Below are positions 11,072 to 19,030 of a stretch of 64,000 nt of DNA, in pieces. Below the pieces are notes generated by a model, which was not told where the DNA came from, did no database searches, and worked only from the letters and a program-made list of their open reading frames with translations. Location: NCBI RefSeq assembly GCF_001046895.1, contig NZ_CAQI01000059.1, positions 124,001-188,000 of the forward strand. Reading direction: 5' to 3'. This DNA comes from Pseudarthrobacter siccitolerans (GTDB taxonomy: Bacteria > Actinomycetota > Actinomycetes > Actinomycetales > Micrococcaceae). Position numbers and translations under genes: made by a program. The stretch's first letter is position 1. Each line of letters starts with the position of its first letter.

Positions 11072-12196
11072 TTAGTTGGGGAGGCGGACCGGCATCACGA
11101 GGTAGCGGTAGTCATCCTGGTCTTCGCCGTCCGCGTCTGCCTGGGCCGTGATCATGGCCGGCTTCGGGGCAGTGGTGAACGAGAACCGGACAAACTTGGT
11201 TTCAATGACGCTCAGGCCCTCCACCAGGTAATGGGGGTTGAAGGCCACGGTGATGTCGTCACCGGACAGTTGGGCTTCCAGTTCCTCGGAGGCCTGGGCG
11301 TCCTCGCCGGTGCCGGCGTCCAGATTGAGCAGGCCCTGGGTGAACGCCAGACGGACGGGGGTGTTGCGCTCTGCCACCAGCGAGACACGGCGTACCGCTT
11401 CCACAAGTTCCTGGGTCTGGACCGTGGCGTGGATGGGGGTGGAATCCGGGAAGAGCGAACGGATCTTCGGGTAGTCCCCGTCCACCAGCAGGGATGTGGT
11501 GGTGCGGCCGCCGCTTTCGAAACCGATCAGCCGGCTGTCGTCATCCGAGAGGGCAAGCTGGATATCTCCGCTGTTGCCCAGAGTCTTGGCCACTTCGTTC
11601 AAGGTTTTTGCCTTGACCAGCGCGCTGGTGGAAATGCCGGGGGTGACCGGCTTCCACGGCACTTCACGCATCGCGAGGCGGTAACGGTCGGTCGCGAGCA
11701 GGGTGATGAGGTCGTCCTCGATCTCCATCCGCACACCGGTGAGGATGGGCAGGGTGTCGTCCTTGCTCGCCGCAATGATCACCTGGGAGACGGCCTGGGC
11801 AAAAGAGTCACCCGGAACTGTTCCGCTGACGGCCGGCAGGGCCGGAAGCGGCGGGTACTCAGCCTCGGGCATCGTTGCCAGGTGGAAGCTGCTTCGGCGG
11901 CAGGTGAGGGTGACTTTGTTGCCGTCAGTTTCGACGTCGACCGGCGCCGAAGGCAGGCTGCGGCAGATGTCGGCGAGGAGGCGGCCGGAAACCAGGATGG
12001 TCCCCTCGTCCCGGATGTCAGCGGCAATCTCCAGGCGTGCGGAGGTTTCATAGTCGAAGCTTGAGAGGCTGACCGTGCCTGCCTCAGCCTTCAAAAGGAG
12101 GCCGGAAAGGACGGGAACAGGCGGCCGCGGAGACAACGAGCGGGCTGTCCAGGTGACGGCTTCTGCCAGGACGTCCCGATCGACTCTGAACTTCAC
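11072..12196 (-). CDS. dnaN: DNA polymerase III subunit beta (sliding clamp)
   Basis: Ring-shaped processivity clamp for the replicative polymerase, 374 residues, matching the family length. The protein begins KFRVDRDVLAEAVTW, runs through the usual three-domain repeat with LLATDRYRLAMRE, and ends in YRYLVMPVRLPN, the conserved clamp C-terminus. I choose the GTG at 12194-12196 because homology begins there, with AAAGG about 10 nt upstream; the frame stays open to 12325, but that extension resembles no DnaN. It faces away from oriC and is followed by a hairpin and gnd. Confidence 0.97.
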   Translation of the reverse strand: MKFRVDRDVLAEAVTWTARSLSPRPPVPVLSGLLLKAEAGTVSLSSFDYETSARLEIAADIRDEGTILVSGRLLADICRSLPSAPVDVETDGNKVTLTCRRSSFHLATMPEAEYPPLPALPAVSGTVPGDSFAQAVSQVIIAASKDDTLPILTGVRMEIEDDLITLLATDRYRLAMREVPWKPVTPGISTSALVKAKTLNEVAKTLGNSGDIQLALSDDDSRLIGFESGGRTTTSLLVDGDYPKIRSLFPDSTPIHATVQTQELVEAVRRVSLVAERNTPVRLAFTQGLLNLDAGTGEDAQASEELEAQLSGDDITVAFNPHYLVEGLSVIETKFVRFSFTTAPKPAMITAQADADGEDQDDYRYLVMPVRLPN

Positions 12197-12720
12197 GGAA
12201 GGGTGCCGCCTTTCATTGCTGCTGCTGTGATGTGCTTCGAAACTTCCCGCAGGAAGCCCCTCAAGGAGTTGTCCCATGCCGTGAACCTGCATGGTCCGTG
12301 CTGCCTGAACCACGCAGAAACCCAAGGATGGGAGCGCTGCTGACAGCTTAGCCGGAAGATCCGGGATTAACCCATCCCCACTTTGCGCCGCTGGCCCCTT
12401 GGGGCCGGCAGCCCCTCGGCGCGGTGCGGGCGAATCGATCTTGTTGTTTGAGGGAGTTCAAATTTTTGGGATTAGTAGTGTTAATAACTGCTGTGGAAAC
12501 TGTGGATAACTGCTTCCCGCCGCGGGATCCGGCGGTTAAGCCCTGTTCATGGACTGTGGGCGGAGCAGGTTTTAAACAGGGTGTGGATGGGGATAAGAAT
12601 TTTGGCGTTTTTCACGATCCACAGGCGGCTTAAGGGTTTTAAGCCCATTAACCGCGGTTGTCCCCTTAACTATCCACAGGCTTATCCACATGCACCTGTT
12701 AATAAGGTATAGGTGCTTCG
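12197..12720. other. oriC: Origin of replication oriC (dnaN-dnaA intergenic)
   Basis: The space between dnaN and dnaA contains several DnaA boxes. There are exact TTATCCACA matches at 12682-12690 and, on the other strand, 12501-12509. Near matches are CTATCCACA (12670-12678), CGATCCACA (12615-12623) and TGTGGATGG (12582-12590). An A/T-rich stretch at about 12440-12490 is the best unwinding-element candidate. The arrangement matches actinobacterial origins, which lie between dnaA and dnaN. The region also holds the promoters of dnaN and the 3' end of dnaA. Confidence 0.9.
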
Positions 12721-14145
12721 TCAGGAATCGCGCTGCTGCTGCTTGATCCGGTTGGTCAGCTCGGTCACCTGGTTGTAAATCACACGGCGCTCGGCCATCA
12801 GTTCACGGATCTTCCGGTCTGCGTGGATCACCGTGGTGTGGTCGCGGCCGCCGAGTTCCTGGCCGATCTTGGGAAGTGACATGTCCGTCAGTTCCCGGCA
12901 CAGGTACATGGCGATCTGGCGTGCGGTGACCAGCGTCCTGGTGCGGGACTTGCTGCAGAGCTCTTCCATGCTGAGCTTGAAGTACTCGGCCGTCTGCTGC
13001 AGGATCTGGCTCGAAGTGATCTCCTGCGCGCCGTCGTCGGTGATGAGGTCCTTGAGCACCATCTCGGCCAGGGCCACGTCAACGGGTTGGCGGTTGAGGC
13101 TGGCGAACGCGGTAACCCTGATCAGGGCGCCTTCAAGTTCGCGGATGTTGCTTGAAATCTTGGACGCGATGTACTCGAGGGCGTCATCCGGAGCGGAAAG
13201 ACCTTCGCTGAGGGCCTTCTTCCGGAGGATGGCGATACGCGTTTCCAGTTCGGGCGGCTGGATGTCCGTCAGCAGGCCCCACTCAAAGCGGGATTTCATC
13301 CGGTCCTCGAACCCGGCGAGCAGCTTGGGCGGCTGGTCCGAGGTGATGACCACCTGCTTGTTGTTGTTGTGCAGCGAGTTGAACGTGTGGAAGAACTCCT
13401 CGAGCGTCCGGTCCTTCCCGGCCAGGAACTGGATGTCATCGATCAGCAGGACGTCAACGTTGCGGTAGGTGGTTTTGAAGCTGGCGCCTTCATCGTCCCG
13501 GATGGAGTTGATGAAGTCGTTGGTGAATTCTTCCGAATTGACGTACCGGACCCGGATCCCGCTGTAGAGCCGCCTGGCATAGTGCCCGATCGCGTGCAGG
13601 AGGTGGGTCTTTCCCAGGCCCGAGTCGCCGTAGATGAACAGCGGGTTATAAGCCTTGGCCGGCGCTTCCGCCACGGCAACGGCTGCAGCGTGGGCGAACC
13701 GGTTCGAGGAACCGATCACGAAGGTGTCGAAGACGTACTTGGGGTTCAGCCGGCCGAACTCGTGGGAGGTGCTGGGCAGCATTGGCTGCGGCTTCTGTTC
13801 GATCAACTGGTCCGCCGAGAAGGAAGGCTCGACGACGGGTTCGGGCTCTTCGTGGATGGGCACCAGGTCCGTATCCACGTCAATGGCGCAGCGGATGTCC
13901 TCGGAGAAGACGCTGTGCAGGGCATCGTCCAGCGCGTCCTTGACCTGGGTCTGGAGTACCTCGCGGGTCAGCTCGTTGGGTACTGCCACCAGCAGGGTGG
14001 AACCGATCAGGCCCTGGGCCTGGGCGAGGATGACAAAGCCACGCTGCCGCGGTGAAACGCGGTGGTCCTGCTCCAGCAGGCTGACAACGCGCCGCCAGGA
14101 ACTTCCGACAGTATTGGCGTGGTTGGCTTCGTCTACTGTCATCAA
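12721..14145 (-). CDS. dnaA: Chromosomal replication initiator DnaA
   Basis: AAA+ initiator of 474 residues that binds DnaA boxes and opens oriC. Domain I covers about residues 1-85 and a short acidic linker follows (EEPEPVVEPSFS). The AAA+ core begins NPKYVFDTFVIGSSNRFAHA, with Walker A GDSGLGKTH and Walker B LLIDDIQFL. The C-terminal DNA-binding domain carries the signature GGRDHTTVIHADRKI. Adjacent ATGs at 14145 and 14142 are equally possible starts. Transcription runs into oriC. The upstream region holds further DnaA boxes, consistent with autoregulation. Confidence 0.97.
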   Translation of the reverse strand: MMTVDEANHANTVGSSWRRVVSLLEQDHRVSPRQRGFVILAQAQGLIGSTLLVAVPNELTREVLQTQVKDALDDALHSVFSEDIRCAIDVDTDLVPIHEEPEPVVEPSFSADQLIEQKPQPMLPSTSHEFGRLNPKYVFDTFVIGSSNRFAHAAAVAVAEAPAKAYNPLFIYGDSGLGKTHLLHAIGHYARRLYSGIRVRYVNSEEFTNDFINSIRDDEGASFKTTYRNVDVLLIDDIQFLAGKDRTLEEFFHTFNSLHNNNKQVVITSDQPPKLLAGFEDRMKSRFEWGLLTDIQPPELETRIAILRKKALSEGLSAPDDALEYIASKISSNIRELEGALIRVTAFASLNRQPVDVALAEMVLKDLITDDGAQEITSSQILQQTAEYFKLSMEELCSKSRTRTLVTARQIAMYLCRELTDMSLPKIGQELGGRDHTTVIHADRKIRELMAERRVIYNQVTELTNRIKQQQRDS

Positions 14146-14611
14146 TGGGTTCCCTCAAAACTTGCTTTGCCTGCATTGCCTGCAGCCGCAAGCACGGAAC
14201 CAGGATCCGGTTCAGCTTCATCCACAGGGTTATACACAGCAGGTGGATAATCGGCTACTGGGCCACTCTAGGGGATGAAAAGCCTAGAAGATAGCTGGCA
14301 AGTAGCTTGTGGATAATTACACGGTTGTGGTTCTGAATCGGGGCCTGTGAGCCACTTCATCCACAGGCCTGGAGGGCAGGTTTGCCACAGCTGGGGACAA
14401 TGCCGATGGCCTGCTCCGGTTTGACTAGGCGCCCTGGATTGCCCTAACGTTGTGAAGTCCTTTGTGTCCGCTTTTTGGCCCCATCTGAATCTCTCAGACG
14501 CAGTGCGTTTGAGCAGCCGGGGGAAGCGTGCATATACAAAACTTAGCGTCGGCCAGTTCTTCCCCATTACTGATCGGGTGGGCGCACCTTTGATCCACTG
14601 GAGTAACTAAC
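14146..14611. promoter_or_regulatory. dnaA-rpmH divergent region with DnaA boxes
   Basis: 466 bp between divergent dnaA and rpmH. DnaA-box matches occur at 14218-14226 (TCATCCACA), 14230-14238 (TTATACACA), 14242-14250 (reverse of TTATCCACC), 14308-14316 (exact, reverse) and 14357-14365 (TCATCCACA). The clustering beside the dnaA start suggests autorepression or a second lobe of the origin. No gene is present; short frames here are shadows. Confidence 0.8.
14421..14450 (+). promoter_or_regulatory. Candidate promoter for rpmH-rnpA
   Basis: TTGACT (14421-14426) and TAACGT (14445-14450) are separated by 18 bp, close to the sigma-A consensus, and lie about 160 bp before rpmH. This is a visual match only. 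Confidence 0.4.
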
Positions 14612-14749
14612 GTGAGCAAGCGGACTTTTCAGCCGAATAACCGCCGTCGAGCCAAGAAGCACGGCTTCCGCCTTCGTATGCGTACCCGTGCCGGCCGCGC
14701 CATCCTGGCAGCCCGTCGTGGCAAGGGCCGTACCGAGCTGTCGGCGTAA
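14612..14749 (+). CDS. rpmH: 50S ribosomal protein L34
   Basis: A 45-residue, very basic protein: it starts SKRTFQPNNRRRAKKHGFR, continues with RMRTRAGRAILAARRGKGR and ends in TELSA. This is the canonical L34 sequence, a late-assembling component of the large ribosomal subunit. The start is a GTG at 14612 with GGAG about 10 nt upstream. It lies 40 bp before rnpA, the near-universal rpmH-rnpA pair next to dnaA. Confidence 0.98.
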   Translation: MSKRTFQPNNRRRAKKHGFRLRMRTRAGRAILAARRGKGRTELSA

Positions 14750-14789
14750 ATACCTGACTTGTCGGTAGACGTTTCTTTGCGAGTTTAAG

Positions 14790-15197
14790 GTGCTGGCCAC
14801 CCGCAACCGTTTGAGGACTGCAACCGATTTTTCAACAACTGTACGTTCCGGTGTCCGCAATGGACGCCGGAACGTAGTGTTATATACGGCAGCTATTGCT
14901 GCTGACGAACCCAGCCGGATCGGGTTCATTGTTTCCAAAGGTGTTGGGAACGCTGTGGTCAGGAACCTCGTTAAGAGGAGACTGAGGGAAGCCGGTGCTG
15001 CCTCGCTGCGCGAGTATGGTACCGGGTTCGCCATAGTGGTCAGGGCGCTGCCCGCGTCCGCGTCCGCCAGCTGGGACCAGCTGCTGTCGGATTACAACGC
15101 TGCACTGGAATCGACAATGACCCGGCTGGCCGGCCGCTCCCGGGCGGCTGCCAATGGTTCGGCCGGTACAACACAGGAGGGGACACCGCGTGCGTAA
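14790..15197 (+). CDS. rnpA: Ribonuclease P protein component
   Basis: Protein subunit of RNase P, which matures the 5' ends of tRNAs with the rnpB RNA. It has 135 residues: LATRNRLRTATDFSTTVRSG at the N-terminus and the RNR signature region NAVVRNLVKRRLREAG. The start is a GTG at 14790. A non-conserved Ala/Gly-rich tail of about 25 residues overlaps the start of yidD. rpmH lies 40 bp upstream. Confidence 0.95.
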   Translation: MLATRNRLRTATDFSTTVRSGVRNGRRNVVLYTAAIAADEPSRIGFIVSKGVGNAVVRNLVKRRLREAGAASLREYGTGFAIVVRALPASASASWDQLLSDYNAALESTMTRLAGRSRAAANGSAGTTQEGTPRA

Positions 15198-15582
15198 CGC
15201 CACCGCCGTCGTCGCCCATTTCCATCCTGTGGTGGCCGCCGTGGTGCTGTTCCTCTGGAACCTGCCCCGCAACATCCTCATTCTTCTGCTGAAGGCCTAC
15301 CGCAAGGTGGTTTCTCCCTTGTACGGCCAGGTCTGCAGGTTCTTTCCTTCATGCTCGGCCTACGCCCTTGAAGCGATTACTGTCCATGGTGCCGTCAAGG
15401 GGAGCTGGCTCGCTGTGCGCCGCCTTGCCCGATGCCACCCATGGAATGCCGGCGGTGTGGACCACGTCCCCGCCGGCCACCGGGAATGGCCCGCCAGCCG
15501 GACCCCCACAATTGTTGTGCTGAACAACCCGGACAAGTACCTGGCTGCTCGGACTGATGGAGAAGGCCGCACCGCGGCCTGA
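15190..15582 (+). CDS. yidD: Membrane protein insertion efficiency factor YidD
   Basis: Small protein of 130 residues that assists YidC-dependent membrane insertion; it is thought to associate with the membrane through an amphipathic helix. The family core is YRKVVSPLYGQVCRFFPSCS followed by YALEAITVHGAVKGSWLA and RCHPWNAGGVDHVP, with the conserved cysteines. The start is the GTG at 15190, set by AGGAGG at 15175-15180, and overlaps the last 8 bp of rnpA. Its stop is 15 bp before yidC, so coupled translation through the operon is likely. Confidence 0.93.
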   Translation: MRNATAVVAHFHPVVAAVVLFLWNLPRNILILLLKAYRKVVSPLYGQVCRFFPSCSAYALEAITVHGAVKGSWLAVRRLARCHPWNAGGVDHVPAGHREWPASRTPTIVVLNNPDKYLAARTDGEGRTAA

Positions 15583-15597
15583 CGAATAGGGATAAGT

Positions 15598-16569
15598 ATG
15601 GACTTCTTTGAAACAATCATGTTTCCGTTCAAGTGGCTTGTGTCCGTCATCATGGTGGGCTTCCATGAGGGCTTGAGCACAATCGGCCTGCCCGAGGCAT
15701 CGGGCTGGACGTGGACGTTGTCCATCATCGGCCTGGTGCTGGTGATCCGCGCTGCCCTGATTCCCGTATTCGTCAAGCAGATCAAGGCGCAGCGCGGTAT
15801 GCAGCTGCTGCAGCCTGACCTGAAGAAACTGCAGGACAAGTACAAGGGCAAGACCGACCAGCTGTCCCGCCAGGCCATGGCGCAGGAACAGATGGCTATG
15901 TACAAAAAGCACGGAACCAACCCCTTCTCCGCGTGCCTGCCCATGCTGATCCAGATGCCGTTCTTCTTCGCACTGTTCACGGTGCTGTCCGGCATTTCGA
16001 CGGCAAGCCGGGAGGGCGAAGGCATTGGCGCGATGAGCCACGAGCAGGTGGTTCAGTTTGATCAGTCCAGCATTTTCGGGGCTCCGCTGTCTGCCGCACT
16101 GCTTCACGGCGGCGTCACCAACGTGGCCGTCGTTGTCCTGAGCATCCTGATGATCCTCGCTATGACCGCGTCTCAGTTCATCACCCAGAAGCAGATCATG
16201 GCCAAGAACATGTCTGAAGAAGCCATGGCCAGCCCCTTTATGCGCCAGCAGAAGATGATGCTCTACATCCTGCCCATCGTGTTCGGTGTGGGCGGCATCA
16301 ACTTCCCCATCGGTGTCCTGATCTACTGGACCACCACCAACCTCTGGACCATGGGCCAGCAGTTCTTTGTCATCCGCCGCATGCCGACGCCGGGATCCCC
16401 GGCAGCGAAGGCCCTCGCCGAACGCCGTGCCGCCAAGGGCCTTCCGGCCCTTTCGATCCTGACCGGTAAGAAGGACGACGACGCCGACGCAGCGGCTGCT
16501 GCCGCTGCCGTGGCGCAGGCCAAGGGACAGCGCATTCAGCCACAACGCAAGAACAGGAAGAAGAAGTAA
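15598..16569 (+). CDS. yidC: Membrane protein insertase YidC
   Basis: Oxa1/YidC/Alb3 family insertase of 323 residues, which inserts membrane proteins alone or with SecYEG. The YidC core shows VIRAALIPVFVKQIKAQRGM, with the positively charged groove arginine, then MQLLQPDLKKLQDKYKGKTD and NPFSACLPMLIQMPFFFALF. Five transmembrane helices are expected and a lysine-rich tail ends in RKNRKKK. The periplasmic P1 domain of Gram-negative YidC is absent. The stop overlaps the jag start (TAATG). Confidence 0.96.
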   Translation: MDFFETIMFPFKWLVSVIMVGFHEGLSTIGLPEASGWTWTLSIIGLVLVIRAALIPVFVKQIKAQRGMQLLQPDLKKLQDKYKGKTDQLSRQAMAQEQMAMYKKHGTNPFSACLPMLIQMPFFFALFTVLSGISTASREGEGIGAMSHEQVVQFDQSSIFGAPLSAALLHGGVTNVAVVVLSILMILAMTASQFITQKQIMAKNMSEEAMASPFMRQQKMMLYILPIVFGVGGINFPIGVLIYWTTTNLWTMGQQFFVIRRMPTPGSPAAKALAERRAAKGLPALSILTGKKDDDADAAAAAAAVAQAKGQRIQPQRKNRKKK

Positions 16570-17135
16570 TGTCAGCCGAGAGCACCGAACAGGCCCTTTC
16601 TGAAGAGACGATTGACGAGCAGGACGAGTCCGTGGACCAGGACAATTCATCCCCCAAGGCTTCTTCCGCGAGCCGCCTGGAGGAAGAAGGCGACGTCGCA
16701 GCCGATTACCTCGAGGAACTGCTGGACATTGCGGATATCGACGGTGACATCGACATCGAGGTCCGGAACGGGCGCACCTACATCTCCATCGTTACCGAGG
16801 AGGAGTCGGACAGCCTCGACAGCCTCGTGGGCGAGGACGGCGAAGTCCTTGAAGCCCTGCAGGAACTGACCCGCCTTTCCGTGCTGTCCGCCACGGAAAA
16901 CCGGTCCCGCCTGGTGCTGGATATCAACGGGTACCGGAAGGAACGCACCGGCCACCTGCAAAAGATCGCCGAGGATGCGGCCGCCGCCGTGAAGAAGACC
17001 GGCGAGGCAGTCGCCCTCAAACCGATGAGCGCCTACGAACGTAAGATCGTCCATGACGCCGTTGCCGACCTGGGCCTGGTGAGTGAGTCCGAGGGCGAAG
17101 GCGCCGGACGCCACATCGTTGTATCCGCGGACTAG
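16569..17135 (+). CDS. jag: Jag/KhpB family RNA-binding protein (KH-R3H)
   Basis: Protein of 188 residues with an acidic N-terminus (about 1-40), a KH-like domain (about 45-120; GEDGEVLEALQELTRLSV) and a C-terminal R3H domain (MSAYERKIVHDAVAD). Jag/KhpB proteins bind RNA with KhpA and affect cell division and elongation. The Jag_N domain seen in Firmicutes is missing, as is usual in actinobacteria. The ATG overlaps the yidC stop, and rsmG follows 21 bp later. Confidence 0.92.
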   Translation: MSAESTEQALSEETIDEQDESVDQDNSSPKASSASRLEEEGDVAADYLEELLDIADIDGDIDIEVRNGRTYISIVTEEESDSLDSLVGEDGEVLEALQELTRLSVLSATENRSRLVLDINGYRKERTGHLQKIAEDAAAAVKKTGEAVALKPMSAYERKIVHDAVADLGLVSESEGEGAGRHIVVSAD

Positions 17136-17156
17136 AGAATTGCTGGTTCGCTAATC

Positions 17157-17807
17157 ATGGTTGACATCACTCCCTCCGAGCTTCTGGCCGCCGAGAAGAT
17201 TTTCGGTGACCGTCTGGACCTCGCTAAGCGGTATGTGGAACACCTGGCAACTTCGGGCACCGAGCGCGGGCTGATTGGCCCCCGCGAGATCCCCAGGCTC
17301 TGGAGCCGGCATGTCCTGAACTGTGCCGTCATTGAAAGCGCGATAGCCCATGGAAGCCACGTCGCCGACGTCGGAAGCGGCGCCGGACTCCCGGGCCTGT
17401 GCTTGGCCATTGCACGGCCGGACTTGGAACTGACCCTGATCGAGCCGCTGGAGCGGCGCGTGATCTGGCTTCAGGAAGTGGTGGACGATCTGGGCCTGGA
17501 CAACGTCACCGTGATGCGGACGCGTGCTGAACTGGCCGTGGGGCACGTTGATGCTGACGTTGTGACCGCCCGCGCCGTTTCTGCGCTGACCAACCTTGCC
17601 GGCCTCACCATCCCCCTGCTCGGAGGCAAGGGTGAAGTGGTTGCCATCAAGGGCCGCAGTGCCGGCGAGGAAATTGAGAAGGCGGCCAAGGTTATCCGGA
17701 AGCTCGGCGGTGTCGAGACGTCTGTCCTGACAGTTGGCGAGAACCTGCTGGAGGAGCCCACCACCGTAGTACGCATCGTTGTAAACAAGTCCCAAAAGAA
17801 GCCCTAG
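17157..17807 (+). CDS. rsmG: 16S rRNA (guanine-N7) methyltransferase RsmG
   Basis: SAM-dependent enzyme that methylates G527 (E. coli numbering) of 16S rRNA; loss gives low-level streptomycin resistance in other species. It has 216 residues. The SAM-binding motif is HVADVGSGAGLPGLCLAI, preceded by the family segment LWSRHVLNCAVI. The ATG at 17157 lies 21 bp after jag. A hairpin follows the gene before parA. Confidence 0.96.
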   Translation: MVDITPSELLAAEKIFGDRLDLAKRYVEHLATSGTERGLIGPREIPRLWSRHVLNCAVIESAIAHGSHVADVGSGAGLPGLCLAIARPDLELTLIEPLERRVIWLQEVVDDLGLDNVTVMRTRAELAVGHVDADVVTARAVSALTNLAGLTIPLLGGKGEVVAIKGRSAGEEIEKAAKVIRKLGGVETSVLTVGENLLEEPTTVVRIVVNKSQKKP

Positions 17808-17813
17808 TGTTGG

Positions 17814-17836
17814 CCCGGCAGCCGCAGTCTGCCGGG
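17814..17836 (+). terminator. Hairpin between rsmG and parA
   Basis: A perfect 8-bp stem (CCCGGCAG at 17814-17821, CTGCCGGG at 17829-17836) starts 6 bp after the rsmG stop. It may attenuate read-through into parA. No T tract follows. Confidence 0.4.
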
Positions 17837-17896
17837 GTAAGCAGTTAGGCTAGTCAACGGCAGCAAAAATAGCTGAACGAGAGTGAGTGTGCCCCA

Positions 17897-18964
17897 GTGA
17901 CCAGTAGCGAAGCCTCCACACAACGGATACCCCCGTTTGTGTCTCTGGGGTCCGCACGATCTTTCGCTGGGACTGTTTCGGGTGCCTCCGGTGTACTCGC
18001 GAATCAACCTGGTGCGGTAGCGAACACGTCTCCTGTCTTCGTTTCACGTGAAACAACCTCCACGGGTAGGGGGAATATCATCGACGCCATTGATGACTCC
18101 AGTCCCATCGCCCGGGAACTGGCACATGAGACACGCCGCCGGGAGCGGTTGGTGGGCCGCCAACTGCCGCGCCCCGAGACGACGCGTGTCTTCACCGTGT
18201 CCAACCAAAAGGGCGGTGTCGGCAAGACCACCACTACGGTGAATATCGCTGCGGCTCTCGCAGCCGCCGGGCTCAACGTCCTCGTCATTGACATTGACCC
18301 CCAAGGCAATGCCTCCACAGCCCTCGGGATCGAACACCACGCTGACGTGGACAGTATCTACGACGTCCTGATCAACGATGTTCCCCTGGCTGACGTTGTG
18401 GCCCAGTGCCCGGATATCGGGAACCTCATTTGCGCTCCCGCCACCATCCATCTGGCGGGTGCGGAAATTGAACTCGTATCCCTGGTGGCCCGCGAGCAGC
18501 GGCTCCGCCGCGCTATTGATGTTTACGCAAAGGTCCGGGAGAAAAACGGCGAGCAGCGGCTGGACTACATCTTCATCGACTGCCCGCCGAGCCTTGGCCT
18601 TCTGACGGTCAACGCATTCTGCGCAGCCAACGAAGTCCTCATTCCCATCCAGTGCGAGTACTACGCCCTGGAAGGCCTGAGCCAGCTGCTCAAGAACATC
18701 GAGATGATCCAAAAGCATCTCAACGCCGACCTGGTGGTGTCCACCATCCTGCTCACCATGTACGACGGCCGCACCAACCTTGCCGCGCAGGTAGCCGCCG
18801 AGGTCCGCCAGCATTTCCCGGAACAGGTCCTGTCCGCAGTGGTACCGCGTTCGGTGCGCATCTCGGAGGCTCCGAGCTACCAGCAGACGGTGATGACTTA
18901 CGACCCCTCATCCAGTGGCGCACTGTCCTACCTGGAAGCCGCTGCCGAAATAGCAGAACGCTAA
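17897..18964 (+). CDS. parA: Chromosome partitioning ATPase ParA (Soj)
   Basis: Walker-type ATPase of 355 residues that moves ParB-parS complexes and so segregates chromosome origins. The deviant Walker A is QKGGVGKTTTTVNIAAAL (about residues 105-122), followed by DIDPQGNASTALGI and the Walker B region DYIFIDCPPSLGLL. It has an extended, poorly conserved N-terminus of about 95 residues, and a parS site lies within that part of the gene (18040-18055). The GTG at 17897 is the longest start; a shorter start after the parS is possible. parB follows 66 bp downstream. Confidence 0.95.
   Translation: MTSSEASTQRIPPFVSLGSARSFAGTVSGASGVLANQPGAVANTSPVFVSRETTSTGRGNIIDAIDDSSPIARELAHETRRRERLVGRQLPRPETTRVFTVSNQKGGVGKTTTTVNIAAALAAAGLNVLVIDIDPQGNASTALGIEHHADVDSIYDVLINDVPLADVVAQCPDIGNLICAPATIHLAGAEIELVSLVAREQRLRRAIDVYAKVREKNGEQRLDYIFIDCPPSLGLLTVNAFCAANEVLIPIQCEYYALEGLSQLLKNIEMIQKHLNADLVVSTILLTMYDGRTNLAAQVAAEVRQHFPEQVLSAVVPRSVRISEAPSYQQTVMTYDPSSSGALSYLEAAAEIAER
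18040..18055. promoter_or_regulatory. parS: parS site inside parA
   Basis: CGTTTCACGTGAAACA contains the full 14-bp palindrome GTTTCACGTGAAAC, the ParB-binding consensus. It lies in the 5' part of the parA coding sequence and encodes VSRETT, so site and protein sequence coexist. ParB spreading from here could autoregulate parAB. Confidence 0.9.
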
Positions 18965-19030
18965 AATCTTCAAGAACTGCAACAACTGGAGTCCGGCTCG
19001 TCCTGGCTCTTCCACTGGAGGGATTTACCC

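Noticed and set aside
11072..12325. Longer DnaN start at 12325
   Set aside because: The extra 43 residues resemble no DnaN; the GTG at 12194-12196 has a proper ribosome-binding site and starts the KFRV motif.
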